Positions 1 to 8,057 are shown, counted from the stretch's first letter. The stretch: 16,224 bases of DNA from Candidatus Phaeomarinibacter sp. (GCA_028279995.1 JANQMQ010000522.1:1-16224), one strand, 5' to 3'. The notes: generated by a model not told the origin, from the letters alone. Numbers and translations: made by a program.

Positions 1-82
1 TGAGCGCGTCCGACATGGCATCAAGCACAGACGATGACGGCGCCTGCCCGCTTGTTGTCTGCATACCCGCAATGCCGCACAT
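1..82 (-). CDS. asnB: Asparagine synthase (glutamine-hydrolysing), N-terminal fragment
   Basis: Only the first 27 codons are in the window; the gene runs off the left edge. The protein begins MCGIAGMQTTSG, the N-terminus of class II glutamine amidotransferases of the AsnB type, in which Cys2 is the nucleophile after removal of Met1. AsnB-type enzymes move ammonia from glutamine to aspartate, or to sugar-linked carboxylates in some polysaccharide clusters. The start lies 36 nt downstream of the stop codon of the GT4 gene on the same strand, so it is probably the next gene of that operon. Such genes are common in O-antigen and exopolysaccharide loci. The assignment rests on this short motif; the synthetase domain cannot be seen, so the true substrate is open. 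Confidence 0.75.
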   Translation of the reverse strand, partial: MCGIAGMQTTSGQAPSSSVLDAMSDAL

Positions 83-118
83 GCCGTCTTGGTATCCTGA
101 TTATTACCGCTTTTGCGC

Positions 119-1150
119 CTAGGCGCGGGCTTCTTTTACCTGTCTGAAGACGGAAAGGTAACGGTCTACACACACGGATTGTGAGAATTCTTGAGCCGCA
201 CGCCGGGCGCCTGCGGCAATCAATCTACGCGTCAACTCTTTGTCCTGTGCCAAACGTGAAATCGCATCTGCTACTGCGGGCGCATTGTCTCGCGGTACAA
301 GCAATGCGTCTTCCTCACTACGAACAAGCCATTCCGGACCGGTCGCGTTGGCTGTTATGACAGGCGTACCGTGGGCCCAGGCCGCAATAATCACATTGCC
401 GAATGGCTCCACACGCGATGGGAAAACGCAAATATCCGCACTGCGCAGCAGTCGGCCAGGGTCATCCCTCCACCCCAGCCAGCGGACACGAGACGCAATA
501 CCGAGATCACCGGCCTGCTTGCGGAGATCAGCCTCCAACGGGCCGGCACCCGCTATCCACAGATATGCCCCAGGGGTCGCCGCAAGGGCATCAAGGGTAA
601 CATCAAATGCCTTGGAATCGTGCAGCCGACCCATCGACAGAAGCAGAAGTGCTTCCTCTGGCGTATCGAACTCACTGCGCGGCAAAGCAGGTCGGGGATC
701 CACAGTGGTGAAATTGGGAATGAAATGAACCGCAGACGGATCAAAGCCACCTTCCGTCAGATACCTGACAAGGTCCGGCGTGTTACAGATCTGGGCGTCA
801 AAATCGCGGAAGGACTTCAGATTGTAGTATCCGCCATGGCGGGCGACACGAGCGTAGGAGCCCTTGGGCGTGGCCCGGGCGGCACGCCCCATCCATGACA
901 TGACGATGTCCGCGTCCATGTCTCTTGCTGCTGTCCGTATGGCACGCGGTGTCCTGACATCGAACCATCGTGAAAACGGGACATCCGTGTGTGGCACGCC
1001 TGCGTCATCAAGCATCCGACCGCGCGCTATATTGGGACGCATGACAGCGCCGGTTGTATGTCCCCCATTCCTGAATGCTATTGCCAGGTCAACAAAGAAG
1101 CGTTCGGCACCGCCGACCGCACCGCCGGCAATGGTGTGAAGGATATTCAC
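119..1150 (-). CDS. Glycosyltransferase family 4 (GT-B fold)
   Basis: A 343-residue protein expected to transfer a sugar from a nucleotide-sugar donor onto a cell-surface glycan or lipid-linked acceptor on the cytoplasmic side. The N-terminal acceptor domain begins MNILHTIAGGAVGGAERFF with the usual GGAE loop. The C-terminal donor domain starts near residue 165 (LSMGRLHDSKAFD) and continues through IAGAGPLEADLR to EPFGNVIIAAWAHGTPVI. GT4 enzymes normally carry an E-x7-E motif there; the first Glu is present but the second is Ala (codon GCG, one base from GAG). The start is a GTG that overlaps the stop of the upstream GT9-GT2 gene (GTGA, 1147-1150), so the two are translationally coupled. The neighbours point to LPS-core or capsule-like polysaccharide assembly; donor and acceptor cannot be read from sequence. 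Confidence 0.88.
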   Translation of the reverse strand: MNILHTIAGGAVGGAERFFVDLAIAFRNGGHTTGAVMRPNIARGRMLDDAGVPHTDVPFSRWFDVRTPRAIRTAARDMDADIVMSWMGRAARATPKGSYARVARHGGYYNLKSFRDFDAQICNTPDLVRYLTEGGFDPSAVHFIPNFTTVDPRPALPRSEFDTPEEALLLLSMGRLHDSKAFDVTLDALAATPGAYLWIAGAGPLEADLRKQAGDLGIASRVRWLGWRDDPGRLLRSADICVFPSRVEPFGNVIIAAWAHGTPVITANATGPEWLVRSEEDALLVPRDNAPAVADAISRLAQDKELTRRLIAAGARRAAQEFSQSVCVDRYLSVFRQVKEARA

Positions 1151-2913
1151 TGGCCACCGCCCTCAACACTGTCATCAGGCTCCGTGTACCGCTCAGGCTC
1201 AAGGGCCGCTTTGAGATATGAGACGATGGGATAAAGTCCCGCAAGAACACCCACAAGGAATCCGTATCCACCTTCGCGGTATCCCTTGCGGCGGACATAT
1301 GCCTTGTAGAACCGCGACGGGATGCGCCGGATGTTTCGGCGAAGGCTCTCTTTTTCCACTCTCCCCGAAGCGATCAGATCGCGCGCATTGCCGGTCGTAT
1401 AGCGATCAAATCGCGCGAGCATGTCAGTGATGTTGTCGTCAACGAGATGATCGACACGGGTTGAGAGCATGCCGAGGCGGGTGCCCAGATCCAATGAAGG
1501 ATGGACGCGCTGTCTGCCCCAGGATTTGGTGCCACGGGCAAACAGGCGCGGTGCGGCACTTGCACCTATGTAAGCACCCCAGCCGTATCGCACTCTTGTC
1601 TTGCCGACATAGTTGTCAAACTGGACCAGGTAGTACCCCTCGGGTGAGGTCAGGGTCACCGCACCGATTTCGCGCGCGAGATCAGCGGGCACTCGCTCAT
1701 CAGCATCGACTTCCAGTATCCAGTCGCCCTTGCAGGCCGCGATACCTGCGTTGCGGCGATCTCCCTCAATGGGCCATTCACCTTCGATGATGGTGTCGGC
1801 ACCGGCCGCTAGGGCGACTTCCTTCGACTTGTCCATACACCGATCAAGTACAACCACACGTTCATCGGCGAAAGCCAGAGCTTCCAGACAGGCCTTGAGA
1901 TTGTGGGCTTCATTGTGGGCGACGGTGAGCGTTGAGATGCGCGGCGGTGTGGATTGGGCCAACATCTGAATCTTGGCATCAAGGGCCTGCGCAGCTTCAA
2001 AGGCCGCATCCAGTGTAAGGTCGGTCATTTCGCTTTTCGTCGAGCGAAAGTCATAAGCGGGATCGGAAATGATCTCTTCAAAGCTGCGCGGACCACGAAT
2101 ACTGGCGCATCTAGCGCCCCAGGGGCCATATCTTGCTTCCGGGCTTGGCCCAAACAGGCCAAGCGTAGGAAGCCCGACAGCGGCGGCCATGTGCATGGGG
2201 CCTGAATCATTGCCGATGTAGAAGTCTGCGCGTTCCAGGCAGGCTGCTGTCAGTGGCAGATCAGTCTTGCCAACGAGGTCGATACGGCGCTCGGGTGGGA
2301 TGGCTTCAATGACCGGAAGCGCAGCGTCACGTTCAGCCGCCGCCCCGATGATCATCACGCGCGCATCCGGCAGAAAGCCTGATGGTCCTGTGACACGCTC
2401 TATGAGTTCAATGAACCTTTCTGTGGGCCAGGCCTTGCCTGCCCAGTTCGCCGTTGGACCAAGGGCCAGAATGGGAGATCCGTCAGGCACGAGTTGCTGC
2501 GCTGTAGCCCTTGCCGCTTCACCTGTTGCAAGCCGGGGCGCGGGCGGCGGCGCCAAACCCAGTACCGTCGCGATATGGGGCACACGGTGCAGTTTAGTGT
2601 CCTGTCTCAGCACATGGCGGGACTTTGCACGCAGGGCATAGGAGATCAGCGACGCACGGAGATCGATGACCATGTCCCACCGGGTCCCCACCGTCTGCTT
2701 CCACAGGGACCACCAATGACCAGCGCGTTTCTTCTTGGTCATTTCGATTATGCGGACAACGCCCGGCTGGTCGCGGAACAGCGTTGCCGTTGCGGGACCA
2801 CACGCCACAGTGATTTCAGCGTCCGGGTACCTGTCTGCCAGCCACGAGAGTACACCGCTGGACAGAACGGCATCTCCGATGCGGTTATAGGTGACGAAGA
2901 GAATTTGCCTCAT
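1147..2913 (-). CDS. Two-domain glycosyltransferase: GT9 heptosyltransferase fused to GT2
   Basis: One uninterrupted frame of about 588 residues joins two glycosyltransferases. The first ~310 residues are a GT9 heptosyltransferase-like GT-B protein: ILFVTYNRIGDAVLSSGVLSWL at the start, GPTANWAGKAWP in the middle, and the donor-site loop IGNDSGPMHMAAAVGLPTLG followed by FGPSPEARYGPWG. From about residue 325 a GT2 (GT-A) domain begins with RISTLTVAHNEAHNL and carries EGDRRNAGI and the DADERVP metal/nucleotide motif, resembling LPS-core WaaE-like enzymes. The likely role is addition of two successive sugars to LPS core or a related glycan. I chose the ATG at 2913 because homology starts there; a TTG at 2964 would add 17 unconserved residues and has no usable ribosome site. 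The ATG also lacks a strong one, so the start is uncertain. It is first in the minus-strand operon. Confidence 0.88.
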   Translation of the reverse strand: MRQILFVTYNRIGDAVLSSGVLSWLADRYPDAEITVACGPATATLFRDQPGVVRIIEMTKKKRAGHWWSLWKQTVGTRWDMVIDLRASLISYALRAKSRHVLRQDTKLHRVPHIATVLGLAPPPAPRLATGEAARATAQQLVPDGSPILALGPTANWAGKAWPTERFIELIERVTGPSGFLPDARVMIIGAAAERDAALPVIEAIPPERRIDLVGKTDLPLTAACLERADFYIGNDSGPMHMAAAVGLPTLGLFGPSPEARYGPWGARCASIRGPRSFEEIISDPAYDFRSTKSEMTDLTLDAAFEAAQALDAKIQMLAQSTPPRISTLTVAHNEAHNLKACLEALAFADERVVVLDRCMDKSKEVALAAGADTIIEGEWPIEGDRRNAGIAACKGDWILEVDADERVPADLAREIGAVTLTSPEGYYLVQFDNYVGKTRVRYGWGAYIGASAAPRLFARGTKSWGRQRVHPSLDLGTRLGMLSTRVDHLVDDNITDMLARFDRYTTGNARDLIASGRVEKESLRRNIRRIPSRFYKAYVRRKGYREGGYGFLVGVLAGLYPIVSYLKAALEPERYTEPDDSVEGGGQ

Positions 2914-3145
2914 CTTGGGCGGCTGGCTCGCAAAGGGTGTCTGCTGGCAGGAATTTGGCTCCAAGCCTTATAGGTTGGCACGAGGTGGAAAGCCAATGGT
3001 GCTCGCATGCCAGGCGACGAGGAGGTACAAAGGGGAAACATTCACCTTGAAGCCAACTTCTCGCATTCCCACTCTTTTGGGGACTACCCGAGACCAATTG
3101 AGCCGCCATTTTCGGCGTATGCAAGTTTAGAAAGCTGAGTTTGTA

Positions 3146-4030
3146 ATGAGTAAGACCTTTCATGCGGCGCTGGATGACCGCGCCGTTATTCGCGCTCACG
3201 GTCCTGACATGTACGACCTGCTGCAGCGGCTGGTAACCGGCAACCTGGATCAGGTCACGCCGGAAAAAGCGGTTTACTCCTTGCTGCTAACGCCACAGGG
3301 CAAGTTTCTGTTCGATTTTTTCATGGTGCGTGATCCTGATGAGGAAGGTGCGCTCCTGCTGGATTGCGCGAAGTCGCGAGTAGCCGAACTGCAGAAACGC
3401 CTGACCATGTACAAGCTTAGGGCGGACGCGGCCTTTGATGATGTAAGCGCCGAGTTCGTTGTTGTTGCGCACTGGGGCGAACAAGCAGCGCCACTTCAAG
3501 GCGGTGCATCCTTCATGGATCCAAGAGGCGAGTTTCTGGGCGGTCGCGCCCTCGTCCCGGCAAGCAACCTTGAGAGCTTCTTGTCCCAGGCTGACAGTGA
3601 AGAACGAAATGCGGCGGACTATCGCGCGTTTTGCGTCAGCCAAGGTGTGCCAGACGGAGCATTGGACATCGGGGCAGACAAGGCGTTTCCCATTGAAAAC
3701 AACCTCGACCTTCTGAACGGGATTGATTTCCAGAAGGGGTGCTTCGTGGGGCAGGAAGTTGCCTCGCGCACCCACCGCAAAGGCAAGGCCCGCAAGCGGC
3801 TGGTTGTGGCATCCCTTGAGGGAACACCCCCCGAGCCGGGTTCGGACATAACGATTGGCGAAGCAAAAGTAGGCAGCGTCGCCGGCAGCGCGGGCAACAA
3901 TGTGCTTGCGCTTGTCTTCACCGACAGGGTGGCCAAGGCGCAAAGCACCACTGCCACCGCGGGCGGCAGTACACTGGCTCTGGAAGTGCCTGCATATGCT
4001 TCTTTTTCGCTTGAAGGATCATCTGAATGA
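3146..4030 (+). CDS. ygfZ: YgfZ/GcvT-like folate-binding protein for Fe-S cluster maintenance
   Basis: A 294-residue member of the YgfZ/CAF17/IBA57 family, related to the aminomethyltransferase GcvT. Family members bind tetrahydrofolate and help assemble or repair [4Fe-4S] proteins such as MiaB and radical-SAM enzymes. The diagnostic motif is K-G-C-F-V-G-Q-E near residue 198, with the conserved Cys, followed by THRKGKARKRLV. The N-terminal half shows the GcvT-like LLTPQGKFLFDFFMV segment. Length fits short alphaproteobacterial forms. The ATG at 3146 is in phase with the conserved N-terminus, though its ribosome site is weak. It overlaps the next gene by ATGA (4027-4030). A plausible client in this window is NadA, a [4Fe-4S] enzyme, but that link is inference. 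Confidence 0.9.
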   Translation: MSKTFHAALDDRAVIRAHGPDMYDLLQRLVTGNLDQVTPEKAVYSLLLTPQGKFLFDFFMVRDPDEEGALLLDCAKSRVAELQKRLTMYKLRADAAFDDVSAEFVVVAHWGEQAAPLQGGASFMDPRGEFLGGRALVPASNLESFLSQADSEERNAADYRAFCVSQGVPDGALDIGADKAFPIENNLDLLNGIDFQKGCFVGQEVASRTHRKGKARKRLVVASLEGTPPEPGSDITIGEAKVGSVAGSAGNNVLALVFTDRVAKAQSTTATAGGSTLALEVPAYASFSLEGSSE

Positions 4031-4626
4031 GCAGGCGAGCACGCCAGAAGGAAGAGCGGTGTGGCTGGTGCGGGGATGATCCAATCTACGTGGCATATCA
4101 CGACGAAGAATGGGGTGTGCCTGAGTATGATGACCGGGCGCTGTTTGAAAAACTTATTCTTGATGGGTTTCAGGCTGGTCTGGCCTGGATCACGATCCTT
4201 CGGAAGAGGGACAATTTCCGCAAAGCGTTCCATGGCTTCAAGCCGGAGAAAATAGCTCGGTACACGGATAAAGACGTGGAACGCCTGCTGGCCAACGAAG
4301 GAATCATCCGGCATCGCGGCAAGATTGAAGCGACGATCGGCAATGCACGCGCCTATCTCGACATTATGGACAAGGAACCGGACGGTTTCTCCGGATATCT
4401 CTGGGACTATGTCGATGGGACGCCGCTGGTTTCTACGTCACGGAACTGGAAGGACATGCCTGCCTCCACGCCGATGAGTGAGGCCCTGTCGAAGGATCTG
4501 AAAAAGCGTGGCTTCAAGTTCTGTGGACCAACGATTGTCTATGCCTTTGCTCAGGCGGTTGGCATGGTGAACGATCACCAGACGACATGCCCCCGCCATG
4601 CAGCCTGCCAGGAACTTGTGCGTTAG
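4027..4626 (+). CDS. tag: DNA-3-methyladenine glycosylase I
   Basis: A 199-residue base-excision-repair enzyme that removes 3-methyladenine from alkylated DNA. It aligns with E. coli Tag over almost its full length: CGW near the start, YHDEEWGVP, QAGLAWITIL, GIIRHRGKIEA and KKRGFKFCGPTIVYAFAQAVG. The zinc-binding residues are all present: Cys12, His25, His184 and Cys188. The residue corresponding to E. coli Glu38 is Asp46 (LILDGFQAGL); I recall Asp here in other alphaproteobacterial Tag proteins, so this is probably a family variant and not a defect. The gene overlaps ygfZ by 4 nt and is probably cotranscribed with it. It ends 19 nt from the convergent gene at 4646, with no obvious hairpin between them. 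Confidence 0.95.
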   Translation: MSRRARQKEERCGWCGDDPIYVAYHDEEWGVPEYDDRALFEKLILDGFQAGLAWITILRKRDNFRKAFHGFKPEKIARYTDKDVERLLANEGIIRHRGKIEATIGNARAYLDIMDKEPDGFSGYLWDYVDGTPLVSTSRNWKDMPASTPMSEALSKDLKKRGFKFCGPTIVYAFAQAVGMVNDHQTTCPRHAACQELVR

Positions 4627-4645
4627 CAGACCTACCGCCTGTTTC

Positions 4646-5308
4646 TCACGGGATAACCCACCTGCTCTCGCCCGATGCGTAGTCGAACTGAGCACGGCGA
4701 TGGCCCTTGCTATCCAGATAAAGCCAGTCCAGCGCTTCGACATGAAACACGATGATGGCGAAGTTTTTCAGGCCTGCTTCCAGCTCGCTATTTGCAACAC
4801 GCTGTCCATTGTCAGCGAAATCCGGCAGGCCGGAGGTCGGGCCATCATGCTCTGATCCCGGCGCGCCCTGCGCCAGGTAGCAAACCTTGCTGCCTGGGGC
4901 TGATGCTACCCACGCCTCGTTGCGCCGGTCGCCGCCCGTGAGGAATTCGGCCTTTGCCGTTACACGGATCTGCACCTTGACGTCGACATCATAGAAAAGG
5001 AGCTGGACACGCGATTCGGCTGCCAGTTGCCTTGCTTTGGGCGCTCTTTGGTCCGTGTTCCCGCGCAGAATGCGTGTTTCCCGGTCCGCTTCGCGCATGA
5101 CGATCGTACGGGCCTGCGGTGCCCCATCTTCATCGACCGTGGCCAACACCGGTGTGTGAAAAGGCTGTTTGAATGACTTTGCACCGTTTTCCAACAGGTC
5201 CCATGCCATGGTTTCCGCTGCGTCAAGCTGGAAATAGTGCGCTGGCATGCCATCTGGCCGGATTGGTCTATCGGCAACATTGGTTTCTGAAATCGTCGTG
5301 TCGGTCAC
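4646..5308 (-). CDS. Pyridoxamine 5'-phosphate oxidase-like FMN-binding protein (Alr4036-type)
   Basis: About 220 residues with the split-barrel FMN fold of the PNPOx superfamily. Recognisable parts are FHTPVLATVDEDGAPQARTIVMRE, the stretch RAPKARQLAAESRVQLLFYD, and the C-terminal AQFDYASGESRWVIP, which parallels the end of PdxH. The overall pattern fits the Alr4036 subgroup (Pyridox_oxase_2) better than true PdxH, so the substrate is uncertain: a pyridoxine-phosphate oxidase or another flavin-dependent oxidoreductase. The start chosen is GTG at 5308, because AAGGA at 5315-5319 lies 6 nt upstream. Longer readings from ATG at 5338 or GTG at 5380 have no ribosome site and add unconserved residues. 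It diverges from the ketoacyl synthase gene and converges with tag. Confidence 0.85.
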   Translation of the reverse strand: MTDTTISETNVADRPIRPDGMPAHYFQLDAAETMAWDLLENGAKSFKQPFHTPVLATVDEDGAPQARTIVMREADRETRILRGNTDQRAPKARQLAAESRVQLLFYDVDVKVQIRVTAKAEFLTGGDRRNEAWVASAPGSKVCYLAQGAPGSEHDGPTSGLPDFADNGQRVANSELEAGLKNFAIIVFHVEALDWLYLDSKGHRRAQFDYASGESRWVIP

Positions 5309-5314
5309 AGAGTT

Positions 5315-5319
5315 TCCTT
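5315..5319 (-). promoter_or_regulatory. Ribosome binding site deciding the GTG start at 5308
   Basis: On the minus strand the sequence reads AAGGAAACTCT followed by GTG. The AAGGA core is 6 nt from the GTG, while the two upstream in-frame candidates (5338 and 5380) lack any such element. This is the reason for the shorter gene model of the flavin-binding protein. Confidence 0.6.
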
Positions 5320-5528
5320 GTCTGACTGCGCCTTGCATCTGGGACAAAAACGGTTCTTCACCATTCTGTGTCGGTTCCACTGGTGCGGCGTGCGCCGTTC
5401 CCCTAAATTATCTCATTAATCGGCGGCGGCTACCGTATCCCAATCACGGAAAACCGACGTCGGAGACAATAAATCCGTCAAAAACGCGCTTTGGACCCCT
5501 GCTGTATGGGTCTGCGCGAGACAAACTC

Positions 5529-5534
5529 AGGTGG
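5529..5534 (+). promoter_or_regulatory. Ribosome binding site favouring the TTG start at 5540
   Basis: AGGTGG precedes TTG at 5540 with 5 nt between them. The alternative GTG at 5531 overlaps this element and has no good site of its own. Starting at TTG gives an N-terminus MTKVVISGTGVF, which is what I expect for long ketoacyl synthase III proteins. Confidence 0.5.
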
Positions 5535-5539
5535 TAGGG

Positions 5540-6661
5540 TTGACCAAAGTCGTCATCAGCGGAACAGGCGTTTTCACGCCAGAAGACACAATCACAAACG
5601 AAGAGCTTGTTGAAGCCTTCAACGCTTACGTGGCGAAGTTCAACGAGGACAACAAGGACGCGATTGAGCGTGGCGAAGTAGAAGCGCTGACCGAGTCCAG
5701 CGTTCCTTTCATCGAAAAAGCGTCTGGCATCCATCGGCGTCACGTGATGAACAAGTCGGGCATTCTGGACCCGGACATTATGATGCCGCGTCTGCCGCAG
5801 CGCTCCAATGAAGAGCCCTCCATTTTGGCCGAAATGGCAGTTACCGCGGCAAGGGATGCGATGAAGCAGGCCGGCAAGACCGCGGCCGACATTGATGCCG
5901 TGATCGTTGCCTGCTCCAACCTTGAACGTGCCTACCCGGCCATTGCGATTGAGGTTCAGGATCTTCTGGGCATCGACGGGTTCGCCTTCGACATGAATGT
6001 CGCCTGTTCGTCCGCCACTTTCGGCATCCAGCAGGGATACGACATGGTGCGATCCGGTTCCGCCAAGTGCGTGCTGGTGACCGATCCGGAAATCTGCACC
6101 GGCCACCTGAACTTCCGCGACCGGGACAGTCACTTTATTTTTGGCGATGTGGCGACCGCCATCATTCTTGAAGCCAAGGACACGGCGACCGCAGAACACC
6201 CTTTCGAGATCATCGGGACCCGTCTCAAGACCGAGTTCTCCAACAATATCCGGAACAATTTCGGCTTCCTCAATCGTGCGACGCCTGAAGGCGTCGGTGC
6301 AAAGGACAAGCTGTTTGTTCAGGAAGGGCGGAAGGTGTTCAAGGAAGTGGTGCCGATGGTGTCACAGATGATCCTTGAGCACATGGCGGAAGAAAACATC
6401 GGCAACAACAGTCTCAAGCGCATGTGGCTGCATCAGGCCAACGCCAACATGAATGACCTGATCGGCAAGAAAGTCATGGGCCGTCCACCATCCGAGGCTG
6501 AACAACCCAATATCCTGAAGGAATATGCGAACACCAGTTCCGCAGGTTCTATCATCGCTTTCAATCAATACAGCGAAGACCTGGAACCGGGCGACGTTGG
6601 AGTGATCTGCTCGTTTGGTGCGGGCTATTCAGCAGGAAGTGTGCTGGTACGGCGGGTCTAG
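5540..6661 (+). CDS. Beta-ketoacyl-ACP synthase III, long form
   Basis: About 373 residues of the KAS III (FabH-like) thiolase superfamily, which condenses an acyl-CoA with malonyl-ACP. The catalytic triad is visible: Cys in NVACSSATFG (residue ~156 from the TTG), His in WLHQANANMN (~298) and Asn in YANTSSAGS (~331). The protein is longer than E. coli FabH (317 residues), mainly through an insertion between residues ~27 and 95 that includes FNAYVAKFNEDNKDAIERGEVEAL split across helices. This matches the group containing Pseudomonas PA3286, known to feed beta-oxidation octanoyl-CoA into fatty-acid synthesis; the same role here is inference. The gene stands alone and is followed by a strong terminator. 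Confidence 0.92.
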   Translation: MTKVVISGTGVFTPEDTITNEELVEAFNAYVAKFNEDNKDAIERGEVEALTESSVPFIEKASGIHRRHVMNKSGILDPDIMMPRLPQRSNEEPSILAEMAVTAARDAMKQAGKTAADIDAVIVACSNLERAYPAIAIEVQDLLGIDGFAFDMNVACSSATFGIQQGYDMVRSGSAKCVLVTDPEICTGHLNFRDRDSHFIFGDVATAIILEAKDTATAEHPFEIIGTRLKTEFSNNIRNNFGFLNRATPEGVGAKDKLFVQEGRKVFKEVVPMVSQMILEHMAEENIGNNSLKRMWLHQANANMNDLIGKKVMGRPPSEAEQPNILKEYANTSSAGSIIAFNQYSEDLEPGDVGVICSFGAGYSAGSVLVRRV

Positions 6662-6685
6662 CAGACAACCCACCTGCCCCACAAA

Positions 6686-6713
6686 AAAGGCCCCGGCAAA
6701 TGCCGGGGCCTTT
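6686..6713. terminator. Bidirectional intrinsic terminator
   Basis: A perfect GC-rich hairpin: GGCCCCGGCA (6689-6698) pairs with TGCCGGGGCC (6701-6710). It is preceded by six A and followed by TTTGTCTTTT, so either strand gives a stem with a U-rich tail. It lies between the ketoacyl synthase stop (6661) and the stop of the convergent gene at 6736, and probably ends both transcripts. Confidence 0.92.
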
Positions 6714-6735
6714 GTCTTTTCAGTCGGCGACCGCT

Positions 6736-7104
6736 CTACGGATAGGGACGTACCGCCATGACTTTGAAGGTATGCATCTCGCCATCGCTTTCCGTGATGG
6801 ATACATACTCGCCTTCAGCCAGCTTGTGACGGTCCAGCTTGAACAGAAGCTCATCGTCCTCATCATCGCTGGCGTCATAGTCAAACTTCCAACCCTTGCC
6901 CACGTGCCGCAGGTGGCCGCGCAGATCGTCTTCGTCTACCCAGAAGCGATGAACGGTACAGTCGTCCTTGTGGTTCTTCCATGCCTCGGGATCAAGCTGC
7001 ATGTCGCCATCAAGGGGAACCACAAACTCATATCCACATTCTGAAGAGCCGGAGGGGTATTGCTCGGATCGCGCAACGTTGAGATGCACACGATAAAGCG
7101 CCAT
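6736..7104 (-). CDS. Conserved hypothetical protein, small and acidic
   Basis: A 122-residue protein with no signal peptide or membrane segment. It starts MALYRVHLNVARSEQYPSGS and has a cluster of aspartates and glutamates (DYDASDDEDDELLFKLD) near residue 78, then EGEYVSITESDGEMHTFKVMAV at the C-terminus, which looks like a small beta-rich fold. I recall close relatives in many alphaproteobacteria, all of unknown function. The ATG at 7104 has AAGGA a few bases upstream. It lies 51 nt downstream of the universal stress protein gene on the same strand, with a small GCAGG-TATC-CCTGC hairpin (7136-7149) in the gap that lacks a T tract, so cotranscription is likely. A stress-related role is only suggested by the neighbour. 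Confidence 0.8.
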   Translation of the reverse strand: MALYRVHLNVARSEQYPSGSSECGYEFVVPLDGDMQLDPEAWKNHKDDCTVHRFWVDEDDLRGHLRHVGKGWKFDYDASDDEDDELLFKLDRHKLAEGEYVSITESDGEMHTFKVMAVRPYP

Positions 7105-7155
7105 GAATTTCCATCCTTTGTCATTGGAAGGTAGGGCAGGTATCCCTGCGGAAGA

Positions 7156-8022
7156 TTAGTGAGCCATCAAAACCGGGATGGTCGCGTGAGACCGGATATG
7201 GCGGGTTACGCCGCCAAGCACAAGCTCACGCAGACGCGAGTGGCTGTACCCCCCCATCACCAGAAGATCAGATTTGAGAATTGCCGCTTCTTCCAGCAGC
7301 ACTTCGCCCGTGTTGCGATTGTCTTCCGGTACGAGATGTATATCTGCGGTAATGCCGTGAAGCGTCATGTACTCTGCCAAGGCCCGCGCTCCGGGCGCAT
7401 CGCTGATGCCATCTTCGTCAACACAGACAATAGTGACTTTGTCGGCACCTGTGAGAAACGGCATGGCGGCCGTGACTGCATTCGCTGCCTCGCCGCTTTC
7501 GTCCCATCCGATAGCAACACTTGACCCAACGCTCGTGGTGGCCTGCGCAGGTGCAAGAAGCACTGGGCGGCCTTCTGCCAGCATGCAGGTCTCAAGCGCA
7601 TTCGGCCCGGAGGTCTGGTCACGGGCCGACGCGTCCGCCACGATTACGAGATCAGCCAGACGGCTTTCCGCTGCAATGACCTCCGCAGCCCGGCCAGCCT
7701 TGACCCGAACGCGCGCTGTTGCAGCACCAGGTTTTGTTTCATCTGTGAGCGCCAAGCCTGCCTCTTCAGCAGCGGCAGCAGCTGAAGCCCGGCATTGTGC
7801 CTCAGATTCATCAGCGGCTTTCCGGGCTGTGTCGATTATGTCTTCAACGACGGGTCCCGAGATACCTTCGCCCAGATAGGGGAGTGCATCAGTCGGGTTG
7901 GGGCGGACAAAAAGGATGTCCGCCTGTGCGCCAAACCGCTTTGTCAGGACCAGGCCGGTATTGAGTGCAGCCATGTCGGACGGTGAGCCGTAAAGTGGGC
8001 ATAGAATTCGTTTGATGGACAT
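7156..8022 (-). CDS. Universal stress protein with two UspA domains
   Basis: A 288-residue cytoplasmic protein made of two tandem UspA-like domains. The first begins MSIKRILCPLYGSPSDMAAL and ends around residue 150 (RPVLLAPAQ). The second begins VAIGWDESGEAANAVTAAMPFL and ends with VMGGYSHSRLRELVLGGVTRHI and IPVLMAH. The last motif is the ATP-binding loop G-x2-G-x9-G-S/T, but the second Gly is Ser and the position before the final Val is Gly, so nucleotide binding may be altered. Tandem Usp proteins respond to starvation, respiration stress or oxidants. The ATG at 8022 is preferred over TTG at 8049 because homology starts there and CGGA lies 6-7 nt upstream. Confidence 0.92.
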   Translation of the reverse strand: MSIKRILCPLYGSPSDMAALNTGLVLTKRFGAQADILFVRPNPTDALPYLGEGISGPVVEDIIDTARKAADESEAQCRASAAAAAEEAGLALTDETKPGAATARVRVKAGRAAEVIAAESRLADLVIVADASARDQTSGPNALETCMLAEGRPVLLAPAQATTSVGSSVAIGWDESGEAANAVTAAMPFLTGADKVTIVCVDEDGISDAPGARALAEYMTLHGITADIHLVPEDNRNTGEVLLEEAAILKSDLLVMGGYSHSRLRELVLGGVTRHIRSHATIPVLMAH

Positions 8023-8057
8023 GTCAAATCCGTTTCGCTGCTGGTTCAAATGCGGTT

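Noticed and set aside
3035..3130. Possible small gene after GAGGAGGTACAAAGGGG in the divergent gap before ygfZ
   Set aside because: No start codon at a proper distance from the purine-rich run; a TTG-started 27-residue or shorter peptide has no visible feature.
3287..4314. Long antisense frames over ygfZ and tag
   Set aside because: Compositional shadows of real genes on the plus strand.
5454..5463. CCGACGTCGG palindrome before the ketoacyl synthase gene
   Set aside because: A 10-bp palindrome is not rare in GC-rich DNA, and no promoter elements align with it; kept only as a note.
5444..6199. 251-residue open frame antisense to the ketoacyl synthase gene
   Set aside because: It mirrors a gene with intact catalytic residues, has no recognisable domain and no ribosome site that I can see.
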